This document shows positions 56,852 through 64,000 of a DNA stretch of 64,000 bases, in pieces. Within the stretch, counting starts at the first letter, position 1. Each line of letters begins with the position of its first letter. The stretch is from Ewingella sp963519305 (GTDB taxonomy: Bacteria > Pseudomonadota > Gammaproteobacteria > Enterobacterales > Enterobacteriaceae), in NCBI GenBank assembly GCA_963519305.1, contig CAUQMS010000001.1, forward strand, positions 1 through 64,000, written 5' to 3'. A program made the position numbers and the translations under genes. The notes beneath the pieces are model-generated. The model searched no databases, had not been told where the DNA came from, and saw only the letters and a list, made by a program, of their open reading frames with translations.

Positions 56852-58318
56852 TTAACGCGCAGGTGCCAATGCCTGCGCGGCGCTCACCGCCGGGTAACCG
56901 GCACCTAACTGAGCCTGCAACGCCGCTTCCTGCGCCTGTTTTTTCTCCTTTTCCATCAGATATCCCACCAGACTTAACTGATAGCGGCGGATGTTTTCGA
57001 CGTACTTATACGCCTGCGTTCCGCGCGCATAGCCATAGGTAGTCCGGCTGAAATAGCGCTTCTGGTTTAGCATCGGCAAACGCTGTTTCACATCGAGCCA
57101 GCTGTCAGGATTACCTTTCTGATCGGCCGTAAGTTTACGGGCATCCAGCATGTGACCGTAACCCATATTGTAAGCGGCCAGCGCAAACCAGATCCGTTCA
57201 TCTTTGGGGATCGTTTCCGGCATTTTGTCCATCAGGCGCGACAGATACAGTGCGCCGCCCTGAATACTCTGCTCGGCGTCCGTGCGGTCATCAACATCCA
57301 GACCAGAGGCGGTCGCCCGGGTGAGCATCATCATGCCGCGCACGCCGGTCGGGGATGTCGCCAGCGGATCCCAGTGTGATTCCTGATAGGAGATCGCCGC
57401 CAGCAGCCGCCAGTCAATATCACTGGCGTACTTCTCAAACAGCGGTTGCAGCGCGGGCAGGGTGGTGTCGATCGCTCTGAGGAAAGTGCGGGTATCGACG
57501 TAGTCAAATTCACCCACGTGCCCGAGGTATTTTTCCTCCAGTTTTTCCAGCGTACCGTCTTCGGAAATCTGGCTGAAGAAATCCAGCATGGCAGCATACA
57601 GGCTGTCATCGTCAGGTTTCTTGCTGAAATACCAGGTCACGGGTTCGTCGGCGGTGACGTTAAACGCCACGGCTAAGCGCGGATAGACCCGTTGTATGAG
57701 CGCTACGGTGACGGAGTCGCCCAGCGTATAGTCGAGTTTTCCTTCGGCGACTTGTTGCAGTAATTCACTCGGCGAGAGTTTGTCGGTTTCGGTCCACGTT
57801 AACTCAGGGTATTTTTTACTGGCAGCCTGAAGCGCCACGATGTGTGCCGTACCGGAAGAGACGACCAGTGATCCTTTTATATCTGCCAGTGATTTTGGGC
57901 GCACCGATCCCTGGCGATACAACAATTGTTGTGACACCGAATAGTACTCAGGCCCTGTACGGTAGTTTTTCAGGCGCTCTACATTGTAGATAAGGCCTGA
58001 CGCCAGCATGTCAGTTTTATTGTTGTCGAGGTCATTAAACATCGATGTGATGTTGTCATGTGGCGCCATCACCAGCGTTACGCCAAGATAGTCAGCAAAG
58101 CGTTTTGCCAGTTCGTAATCGAATCCGGGGCTGCCGTCAGGGCTGTTGAAAAAAGTCAGTGGAGAATTAAGCGTGCTCACGCGTAATTCTCCACGGGATT
58201 TTATCTGTTCCAGTTGGTCGCCTTCCCCCCGATGCCACGGTATGGTTGGCCACAAAGCCAACGCCAGCAACAGGGCAGCAAGACCGACAAGAAAGTAGTT
58301 TAATTTTATGCGCGTCAA
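56852..58318 (-). CDS. mltF: Membrane-bound lytic transglycosylase MltF
   Basis: MltF cuts peptidoglycan glycosidic bonds, forming anhydromuropeptides. The N-terminal part is a solute-binding-protein-like regulatory domain (ELRVSTLNSPLTFFNSPDGSPGFDYELAKRFADYLGV), and the C-terminal SLT domain has the catalytic glutamate in SYQESHWDPLATSPTGVRGMMMLT. I prefer the TTG at 58318, which starts the product just before the signal segment KLNYFLVGLAALLLALALWP as in relatives; an ATG at 58369 would put 17 more residues in front. Confidence 0.92.
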   Translation of the reverse strand: MTRIKLNYFLVGLAALLLALALWPTIPWHRGEGDQLEQIKSRGELRVSTLNSPLTFFNSPDGSPGFDYELAKRFADYLGVTLVMAPHDNITSMFNDLDNNKTDMLASGLIYNVERLKNYRTGPEYYSVSQQLLYRQGSVRPKSLADIKGSLVVSSGTAHIVALQAASKKYPELTWTETDKLSPSELLQQVAEGKLDYTLGDSVTVALIQRVYPRLAVAFNVTADEPVTWYFSKKPDDDSLYAAMLDFFSQISEDGTLEKLEEKYLGHVGEFDYVDTRTFLRAIDTTLPALQPLFEKYASDIDWRLLAAISYQESHWDPLATSPTGVRGMMMLTRATASGLDVDDRTDAEQSIQGGALYLSRLMDKMPETIPKDERIWFALAAYNMGYGHMLDARKLTADQKGNPDSWLDVKQRLPMLNQKRYFSRTTYGYARGTQAYKYVENIRRYQLSLVGYLMEKEKKQAQEAALQAQLGAGYPAVSAAQALAPAR

Positions 58319-58484
58319 ATAGTTATCTCTGTGCGGCGCTATTATTTTAATGAGCTCAGGCTCTGTCATTACTATGGTTATATTCCCAGTGTCGACGCAT
58401 TTTGCTCAACAAAACGACAGCCTGCAACTTTATTCACAGTAACCACATTAAAAGTACGCCTTATAGTTAATATGAATATTAACT

Positions 58485-58523
58485 ACGCAAACGGTTTCGT
58501 CATGCTCAGGCTTTCTCTATAAT
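58485..58523 (+). promoter_or_regulatory. PurR operator and promoter of purL
   Basis: ACGCAAACGGTTTCGT (58485-58500) matches the PurR consensus at nearly every base. TTTCGT (58495-58500) and TATAAT (58518-58523), 17 bp apart, form a promoter, so the repressor would cover the -35 region, as in E. coli purL. Confidence 0.87.
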
Positions 58524-58597
58524 AGCCCGCGTTTTCCCCCTGTTGCGCCCAATGAAGCACTGCGGTCAGTTGCTTCGAAGACGAGAGATCTGTGATT

Positions 58598-61500
58598 ATG
58601 GAAATACTGCGTGGTTCGCCTGCTTTGTCGGCTTTTCGTATTAATAAGTTATTATCCCGCTGTCAGGATGCCCGTCTTCCGGTCAGTGATATTTACGCCG
58701 AATATGTACACTTTGCCGACGTCAGCGCCCCGCTGAGCCCTGACGAACAAACCAAATTACAACGCCTTCTCAAATACGGTCCTTCTCTCGCTGAACACGC
58801 TCCCGCTGGTCGCTTATTGCTGGTGACGCCACGTCCGGGCACCATCTCTCCCTGGTCTTCCAAAGCCACTGACATTGCCCATAACTGCGGTTTGTCTCAG
58901 GTATTGCGCCTCGAACGCGGTTTGGCATTTTACGTTCAGGCCCCCACGCTGACCGACGAGCAGTGGGCGCAGTTAGGCGCGTTGTTGCACGACCGCATGA
59001 TGGAAACCCTGTTTGAAAGCCTCGAAGAGGCGCAGGCGCTGTTTGCCCAACACCAGCCCGCTCCGGTGCAGCACGTCGATATTCTCGGCGAAGGCCGTGG
59101 CGCGCTGGAAGCCGCCAATATCAAACTGGGCCTGGCACTGGCGCAGGATGAAATTGATTATCTGATGGACGCTTTTACGTCGCTGGGGCGCAACCCGACC
59201 GACATTGAGTTATATATGTTCGCGCAGGCCAATTCCGAACACTGCCGGCATAAAATTTTTAACGCTGACTGGGTAATCGACGGTCAGGAACAGCCTAAGT
59301 CGCTGTTCAAGATGATCAAAAATACCTTTGAACAAACGCCGGACCACGTGCTGTCTGCTTATAAAGATAACGCCGCCGTGATGGAAGGTTCGCAGGTAGG
59401 GCGCTTTTATGCCAATGCGGCTGATGGTCTTTATGACTTCCACCAGGAGCAGGCGCATATTCTGATGAAGGTTGAAACACATAACCATCCGACGGCGATC
59501 TCTCCGTGGCCGGGTGCGGCGACCGGCTCTGGCGGCGAAATCCGTGATGAAGGCGCGACCGGGCGCGGTGCCAAACCAAAAGCGGGGCTGGTCGGTTTCT
59601 CCGTTTCCAACCTGCGTATTCCGGGCTTTGAACAGCCGTGGGAAGAGAACTTCGGCAAACCAGACCGCATCGTGACCGCGCTGGAGATCATGACCGACGG
59701 CCCGTTAGGCGGTGCAGCATTTAACAACGAATTTGGTCGTCCGGCGCTGCTGGGCTACTTTCGAACTTACGAAGAGAACGTCAACAGCCACAACGGCCCG
59801 GAGCTGCGCGGTTACCACAAACCGATCATGCTGGCTGGGGGTATCGGCAACATTCGTGCTGACCACGTACAGAAAGGTGAGATCACCGTTGGCGCCAAAC
59901 TGATTGTACTCGGTGGCCCGGCGATGAACATCGGTCTGGGCGGCGGCGCGGCTTCTTCCATGGCCTCCGGTCAGTCAGACGCCGATCTGGATTTCGCCTC
60001 AGTTCAGCGTGATAACCCGGAAATGGAACGCCGCTGTCAGGAAGTGATTGACCGCTGCTGGGAGCTGGGTGAAGCCAACCCGATTTTGTTTATTCATGAC
60101 GTCGGCGCGGGCGGTTTATCCAACGCGATGCCAGAGCTGGTCAGCGACGGCAACCGTGGCGGTCGCTTCCAACTGCGTGACATTCTGAACGACGAACCGG
60201 GCATGAGCCCGCTGGAAGTCTGGTGTAACGAATCGCAGGAGCGCTATGTGCTGGCGGTTTCTCCGGCACAGCTGGCGCAGTTTGACGCTATCTGCCAGCG
60301 TGAGCGCGCACCTTATGCCGTTATCGGTGAAGCCACCGAAGAGATGCACCTTTCCCTCGAAGACAGCCACTTCGACAACCAGCCGATTGACATGCCGCTG
60401 GATGTACTGCTGGGTAAAACACCGAAAATGACCCGTGACGTCACCACGCTCAAAGCGATGGGTGACAGCCTGAATGCAGAGAACATTCAGCTCACTGAAG
60501 CCGTGAAGCGCGTCATGCATCTGCCGGCTGTGGCAGAAAAAACCTTCCTCATCACCATCGGCGACCGTACCGTCACCGGTATGGTGGCGCGTGACCAGAT
60601 GGTCGGGCCGTGGCAAATCCCGGTAGCTGACTGTGCGGTAACTACCGCCAGCCTCGACAGCTACCATGGTGAAGCGATGTCACTGGGTGAACGTGCGCCT
60701 ATCGCTTTGCTGGACTTCGCCGCATCAGGACGCATGGCCGTGGGCGAAGCGTTGACGAACCTGGCCGCCGTCGAAATTGGCACCCTGAAGCGCGTGAAGC
60801 TGTCAGCTAACTGGATGTCTGCAGCTGGCCATCCGGGTGAAGATGCCGGTCTCTATGCCGCGGTGAAAGCCGTCGGTGAAGAACTTTGCCCTGCTCTGGG
60901 TATCACCATTCCGGTCGGCAAAGATTCCATGTCGATGAAAACCCGCTGGCAGGAAGGCAATGAACAGCGCGAAATGACCTCGCCATTATCTTTGGTGATC
61001 ACCGCCTTTGCCCGGGTGGAAGACGTACGCAGCACGGTGACGCCGCAATTGCGCACCGACAAGGGTGACACTGCACTCCTGCTGGTGGATCTCGGCTGTG
61101 GGCACAATGCTCTGGGTGCTACGGCATTGGCGCAGGTTTACCGCCAATTGGGTGACATTCCTGCTGACGTACGCAGTGCAGAGCAACTGGGTGGCTTCTT
61201 CAACGCCATGCAGACGCTGGTCGCCGATCGCAAGCTGCTGGCTTACCACGACCGCTCTGACGGCGGCCTGCTGGTGACGCTGGCCGAGATGGCGTTTGCC
61301 GGTCACTGTGGCCTGACAGCGGATATCGCGGCGCTGGGCAAAAACACGCTGGCTGCGCTGTTTAACGAAGAACTGGGCGCGGTTATTCAGGTACGCGCTG
61401 AAGATCGTGCGGACGTTGAGCAGACATTGGCGACGTTCGGATTAGGCGAATGCACCCACTATCTGGGCCGTGCCGAAACGGGCGACCGCTTTGTGATCAC

Positions 61501-62488
61501 GCATGGCGACAAACCGGTGTACAGCGAAAGCCGTACCACGTTGCGTACCTGGTGGGCAGAAACCACCTGGCAGATGCAGCGTCTGCGCGATAACCCTGAA
61601 TGTGCCGATCAGGAGCATGAAGCCAAGACGCACGATCGCGATCCGGGTCTTAACGTTAAGCTGAGCTTCTCTCCAGCGGAAGACGTGGCAGCGCCTTATA
61701 TTGCCAAAGGTGCGCGTCCGAAAGTGGCCGTGCTGCGCGAACAGGGCGTTAACTCCCACATTGAAATGGCCGCCGCATTCCATCGCGCGGGCTTCGATGC
61801 GGTAGACGTACATATGAGTGACCTGCTGGCTGGCCGCCGCGATTTGCAGGAGTTCCATACGCTGGTGGCGTGCGGTGGCTTCTCCTACGGTGACGTACTG
61901 GGTGCCGGCGAAGGCTGGGCAAAATCCGTGCTGTTCAACGACCGTGTGCGTGATGAATTCGAAGATTTCTTCCATCGCCCGCAGACGCTGGCGCTGGGCG
62001 TATGCAACGGCTGTCAGATGATGTCCAACCTGAAAGAACTCATTCCGGGGGCAGAACACTGGCCACGCTTTGTCCGTAACCTGTCGGATCGCTTCGAGGC
62101 GCGTTTCAGCCTGGTCGAAGTGACCGCCAGCCCGTCGCTGCTGATGCAGGGGATGGTCGGGTCGCGTATGCCAATCGCGGTGTCACACGGCGAAGGTCAT
62201 GTTGAAGTACGTGATGCGGTGCATCTGTCGCAACTGGAACATGCCAATCTGGTGGCGCTGCGCTTTGTGGACAACAACGGGCGTGTGACGGAAGACTATC
62301 CGGCAAACCCTAACGGTTCACCGAATGGCATCACTGCGGTTACCAACCTGTCAGGTCGTGTGACGGTCATGATGCCTCACCCTGAGCGCGTATTCCGTAC
62401 TGTCAGCAACTCCTGGCATCCGGAAGAGTGGGGTGAAGATAGCCCGTGGATGCGCCTGTTCCGCAATGCACGTAAACAGCTTGGCTGA
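58598..62488 (+). CDS. purL: Phosphoribosylformylglycinamidine synthase
   Basis: PurL makes FGAM from FGAR, glutamine and ATP in purine synthesis. The 1296-residue protein is the long single-chain form (1295 in E. coli). It has the N-terminal PurS-like part, two AIRS-like ATP domains (VETHNHPTAISPWPGAATGSGGEIRDEGATG; LGGGAASSMASGQSDADLDFASVQRDNPEMERR) and a C-terminal glutaminase with the nucleophile in GVCNGCQMM. The ATG at 58598 is chosen; a GTG two codons upstream is also open. Confidence 0.97.
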   Translation: MEILRGSPALSAFRINKLLSRCQDARLPVSDIYAEYVHFADVSAPLSPDEQTKLQRLLKYGPSLAEHAPAGRLLLVTPRPGTISPWSSKATDIAHNCGLSQVLRLERGLAFYVQAPTLTDEQWAQLGALLHDRMMETLFESLEEAQALFAQHQPAPVQHVDILGEGRGALEAANIKLGLALAQDEIDYLMDAFTSLGRNPTDIELYMFAQANSEHCRHKIFNADWVIDGQEQPKSLFKMIKNTFEQTPDHVLSAYKDNAAVMEGSQVGRFYANAADGLYDFHQEQAHILMKVETHNHPTAISPWPGAATGSGGEIRDEGATGRGAKPKAGLVGFSVSNLRIPGFEQPWEENFGKPDRIVTALEIMTDGPLGGAAFNNEFGRPALLGYFRTYEENVNSHNGPELRGYHKPIMLAGGIGNIRADHVQKGEITVGAKLIVLGGPAMNIGLGGGAASSMASGQSDADLDFASVQRDNPEMERRCQEVIDRCWELGEANPILFIHDVGAGGLSNAMPELVSDGNRGGRFQLRDILNDEPGMSPLEVWCNESQERYVLAVSPAQLAQFDAICQRERAPYAVIGEATEEMHLSLEDSHFDNQPIDMPLDVLLGKTPKMTRDVTTLKAMGDSLNAENIQLTEAVKRVMHLPAVAEKTFLITIGDRTVTGMVARDQMVGPWQIPVADCAVTTASLDSYHGEAMSLGERAPIALLDFAASGRMAVGEALTNLAAVEIGTLKRVKLSANWMSAAGHPGEDAGLYAAVKAVGEELCPALGITIPVGKDSMSMKTRWQEGNEQREMTSPLSLVITAFARVEDVRSTVTPQLRTDKGDTALLLVDLGCGHNALGATALAQVYRQLGDIPADVRSAEQLGGFFNAMQTLVADRKLLAYHDRSDGGLLVTLAEMAFAGHCGLTADIAALGKNTLAALFNEELGAVIQVRAEDRADVEQTLATFGLGECTHYLGRAETGDRFVITHGDKPVYSESRTTLRTWWAETTWQMQRLRDNPECADQEHEAKTHDRDPGLNVKLSFSPAEDVAAPYIAKGARPKVAVLREQGVNSHIEMAAAFHRAGFDAVDVHMSDLLAGRRDLQEFHTLVACGGFSYGDVLGAGEGWAKSVLFNDRVRDEFEDFFHRPQTLALGVCNGCQMMSNLKELIPGAEHWPRFVRNLSDRFEARFSLVEVTASPSLLMQGMVGSRMPIAVSHGEGHVEVRDAVHLSQLEHANLVALRFVDNNGRVTEDYPANPNGSPNGITAVTNLSGRVTVMMPHPERVFRTVSNSWHPEEWGEDSPWMRLFRNARKQLG

Positions 62489-62504
62489 TGTCTGACTGGG
62501 AGTG

Positions 62505-62540
62505 AAAAAACCGGAGTGCTTTTTGGCTTCGGTTTTTTTT
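62505..62540 (+). terminator. purL terminator
   Basis: AAAAAACCGGAG pairs with CTTCGGTTTTTT through an internal loop, followed by a run of eight T, 16 bases beyond the purL stop. Confidence 0.88.
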
Positions 62541-62748
62541 GATTAAAAAACGGAAAACTCTCCAAAACAATTCATAATGTAATAATTAATTTCTTATATT
62601 TTGACGGATTGTGTGCATAATTTATTGTTTTTAATGGCTTAATTATTATCCTTTCGAGCTAATTAAGTTATCCTTATTTATTCATTAAGTATATTATTTA
62701 AAGCCAATCTATATGCTACACAGGTTAATTTAAACAGGCATATAGCCA

Positions 62749-63372
62749 ATGAAAAACTTAAAAAGCGCTCTTCTTAAATCTGGGGCATGGTTTTATATCA
62801 TTACACTTTCATTATTCTGTTCGACGTCGGCAATAGCCGGGAATAATGAAAAAATAACGCCAGATATCAACGTGTCGTCAACAAATAGTGATGAAAGTTG
62901 GTGGTCCTCTTTTAAGGGGGATATTACCGATACCTGGACAAGCCCGCAGCAGCAAGATATCTATTTGCCTGTTTTAACCCGGCATAACCGCCATACGCAC
63001 AGTAAAAGTCAAATTGACAGTTATAATGAACACCCCTGGGGCGGAGGTTATGGTGTCTCCCGATATGATGAGAAAGGGAACTGGCACGGCCTGTATGCCA
63101 TGGCATTCAAAGACTCCTTTAATAAATGGGAGCCCGTCGCGGGTTACGGTTATGAGAAAATATGGCATCCGTTAGAGGATAAAGACTTCCGTCTGGGCGT
63201 AGGGTATGTTGCAGCCGTCTCGGCCAGGGATAACTATGATTATGTGCCTTTCCCCATGGTTCTCCCTTTGGTCTCTGCGGGCTATTCGCGTCTTACCTTC
63301 CAGGCTACCTATATTCCTGGTGCTAATAGTAAGGGAAATGTACTGTTTGGGTGGCTACGTTATTCCTTCTAA
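62749..63372 (+). CDS. pagP: Lipid A palmitoyltransferase PagP, copy 1
   Basis: PagP is an outer-membrane beta-barrel enzyme that moves palmitate from phospholipid to lipid A, giving resistance to antimicrobial peptides. A signal peptide ends near STSAIAG (residue 31). The 207-residue precursor has an N-terminal extension and the family core: YLPVLTRHNR with the catalytic His, YNEHPWGGGYGVSRYDEKGNWHGLYAMAFKDS with the Asp-Ser pair, and ending GWLRYSF with a C-terminal Phe. The gene lies in AT-rich DNA after purL, an unusual place for pagP. Confidence 0.93.
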   Translation: MKNLKSALLKSGAWFYIITLSLFCSTSAIAGNNEKITPDINVSSTNSDESWWSSFKGDITDTWTSPQQQDIYLPVLTRHNRHTHSKSQIDSYNEHPWGGGYGVSRYDEKGNWHGLYAMAFKDSFNKWEPVAGYGYEKIWHPLEDKDFRLGVGYVAAVSARDNYDYVPFPMVLPLVSAGYSRLTFQATYIPGANSKGNVLFGWLRYSF

Positions 63373-63404
63373 TTTGCAAGGTTATTAATAAGGGTGCTTT
63401 CTTT

Positions 63405-63436
63405 TAAGAAGATGAGAATGTTAATCATCTTTTATT
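63405..63436 (+). terminator. Possible terminator after the first pagP
   Basis: AAGATGA pairs with TCATCTT around a nine-base loop, followed by TTATT. The stem is AT-rich, so termination is probably weak. Confidence 0.45.
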
Positions 63437-63514
63437 AGGATTATTCCTGTTATTTTCGTGAGAAATATCTGAATGTCAGGGACCTGTATGTTTGCTTACA
63501 AAATGCCTTCTATC

Positions 63515-63549
63515 TGTTTAAATATTATTTAATCGTCAATTGATACAAT
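63515..63549 (+). promoter_or_regulatory. PhoP-box-like promoter of the second pagP
   Basis: TGTTTA (63515-63520), five bases, TATTTA (63526-63531) matches the direct-repeat PhoP box with one mismatch. Exactly 12 bases downstream is TACAAT (63544-63549), a good -10. That spacing is the rule for PhoP-activated promoters, and pagP is a classical PhoP-regulated gene. Confidence 0.68.
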
Positions 63550-63579
63550 TACTCCATAACGAAGGGAGTAATACAGTAA

Positions 63580-64000
63580 ATGGTTATTTTTAAAAAGATG
63601 CTTTCCTGGGTATTTATATTATCCAGTTTCTTTGCTTTGCCTGCTTTGCCTGCTTTGCCTGCTTTGCCTGCTTTGCCTGCTTTGCCTGCTTTCGCCAGCT
63701 CCGAAAGTACGCCGTCAGCATCGACGCCAGCCAGGCCTGGTTTCATGGGGTGGTGGGACTCATGGTCAAATGATGTCTCAACCACCTGGAACGCTTCACC
63801 GGATAAAGACCTTTATCTGCCGGTCATTACCTGGCATAACCGCCTGACCTATGACAAAGAGAAGACCGATAGCTATAACGAGCGTCCATGGGGCGGAGGT
63901 TATGGTATTTCCCGATACGATGAAAATGGCGACTGGCATGGTCTCTATTTTATGGCCTTTAAGGACTCGCATAATAAATGGGAGCCTATCGGGGGTTATG
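63580..64000 (+). CDS. pagP: PagP, copy 2 (runs off the window)
   Basis: The ATG at 63580 follows GAAGGGAG. The first 140 residues are visible: a signal peptide with an odd core of six Ala-Leu-Pro units, a Ser/Thr/Pro-rich stretch, then the PagP core YLPVITWHNR (catalytic His), YNERPWGGGYGISRYDENGDWHGLYFMAFKDS (Asp-Ser) and NKWEPIGGY, cut by the window end. It is closer to E. coli PagP in its core (ITWH, YDKEKTD, YNERPWGGG) than copy 1 is. All catalytic residues are present so far. Activity with this signal peptide is untested. Confidence 0.92.
   Translation, partial: MVIFKKMLSWVFILSSFFALPALPALPALPALPALPAFASSESTPSASTPARPGFMGWWDSWSNDVSTTWNASPDKDLYLPVITWHNRLTYDKEKTDSYNERPWGGGYGISRYDENGDWHGLYFMAFKDSHNKWEPIGGY
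63634..63696 (+). repeat. 9-bp tandem repeat in the second pagP signal peptide
   Basis: Six perfect copies of GCTTTGCCT (63634-63687) are followed by a degenerate seventh, GCTTTCGCC (63688-63696). They encode ALP units in the hydrophobic core of the signal peptide, just before the AFAS cleavage region. Gain or loss of units keeps the frame and changes core length by three residues. Confidence 0.95.

Noticed and set aside
59431..62059. Several antisense ORFs in purL, the longest about 205 codons
   Set aside because: They result from the high-G+C codon bias of purL; purL is intact and conserved over its full length.
63634..63687. Repeat array considered as a CRISPR
   Set aside because: The units are contiguous 9-bp copies without spacers, in frame within a coding region. 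No CRISPR array was seen anywhere in the window.
63549..63785. Minus-strand ORF with repeated Gly-Lys-Ala units
   Set aside because: It is the antisense reading of the GCTTTGCCT repeat in the second pagP signal peptide; no ribosome binding site and no independent support.

Overview
The window is a stretch of an Enterobacterales chromosome carrying a complete-looking P2-superfamily prophage inserted in the tmRNA gene (ssrA). The right half (about 30.1-62.5 kb) follows the gene order seen around 2.69-2.76 Mb of Escherichia coli K-12: ssrA-smpB, ratAB, bamE, recN, nadK, grpE, ung, grcA, srmB, trmN6, nadB, rpoE-rseABC, lepAB-rnc-era-recO-pdxJ-acpS, yfhL, an RpiR regulator, pgpC, tadA, mltF, purL. 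Protein divergence from E. coli and the murQP pair in this position suggest a Yersiniaceae-like relative such as Rahnella, Ewingella or Serratia. The genus is inference only.

Layout. 1-445: debris of an older element at ssrA (an N-terminal fragment of a P4-type integrase, cut by what may be an IS end) and the original ssrA terminator. 446-30152: prophage of about 29.7 kb, bounded by a perfect 46-bp direct repeat of the tmRNA 3' end. It runs int-cI / apl-cII-early genes-dam-A (186/P2-like control and rolling-circle replication), then an SOS-boxed small gene, ogr-Q-P leftward and O-N-M-L-R-S rightward (P2-like head), then an HP1/K139-like tail: sheath, tube, holin, M15 endolysin, nested spanins, frameshifted tail chaperone, tape measure, baseplate, fibre. 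The right end holds morons: a small hypothetical gene, a non-coding repeat-rich segment, a second SOS-boxed gene and an Abi_C abortive-infection gene.

30.1-62.5 kb: conserved housekeeping genes with readable regulation. These include three LexA boxes at recN, a sigma-32 promoter at grpE, two FNR boxes at grcA, a sigma-E promoter inside a coupled leader ORF at rpoE, paired palindromes between a yfhH-type regulator and murQP, and a PurR box at purL. An unrecognised membrane protein sits between rseC and lepA.

62.5-64 kb: AT-rich DNA with two tandem but divergent pagP (lipid A palmitoyltransferase) genes. The second has a PhoP-box-like promoter and six copies of a 9-bp repeat inside its signal-peptide codons; it runs off the window.

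The parts most worth following are the prophage's defence and SOS-controlled cargo, the terminator exchange at ssrA, the programmed frameshift with its hairpin, the YfhH-MurQP pairing, and the tandem pagP locus with its variable-length signal peptide.
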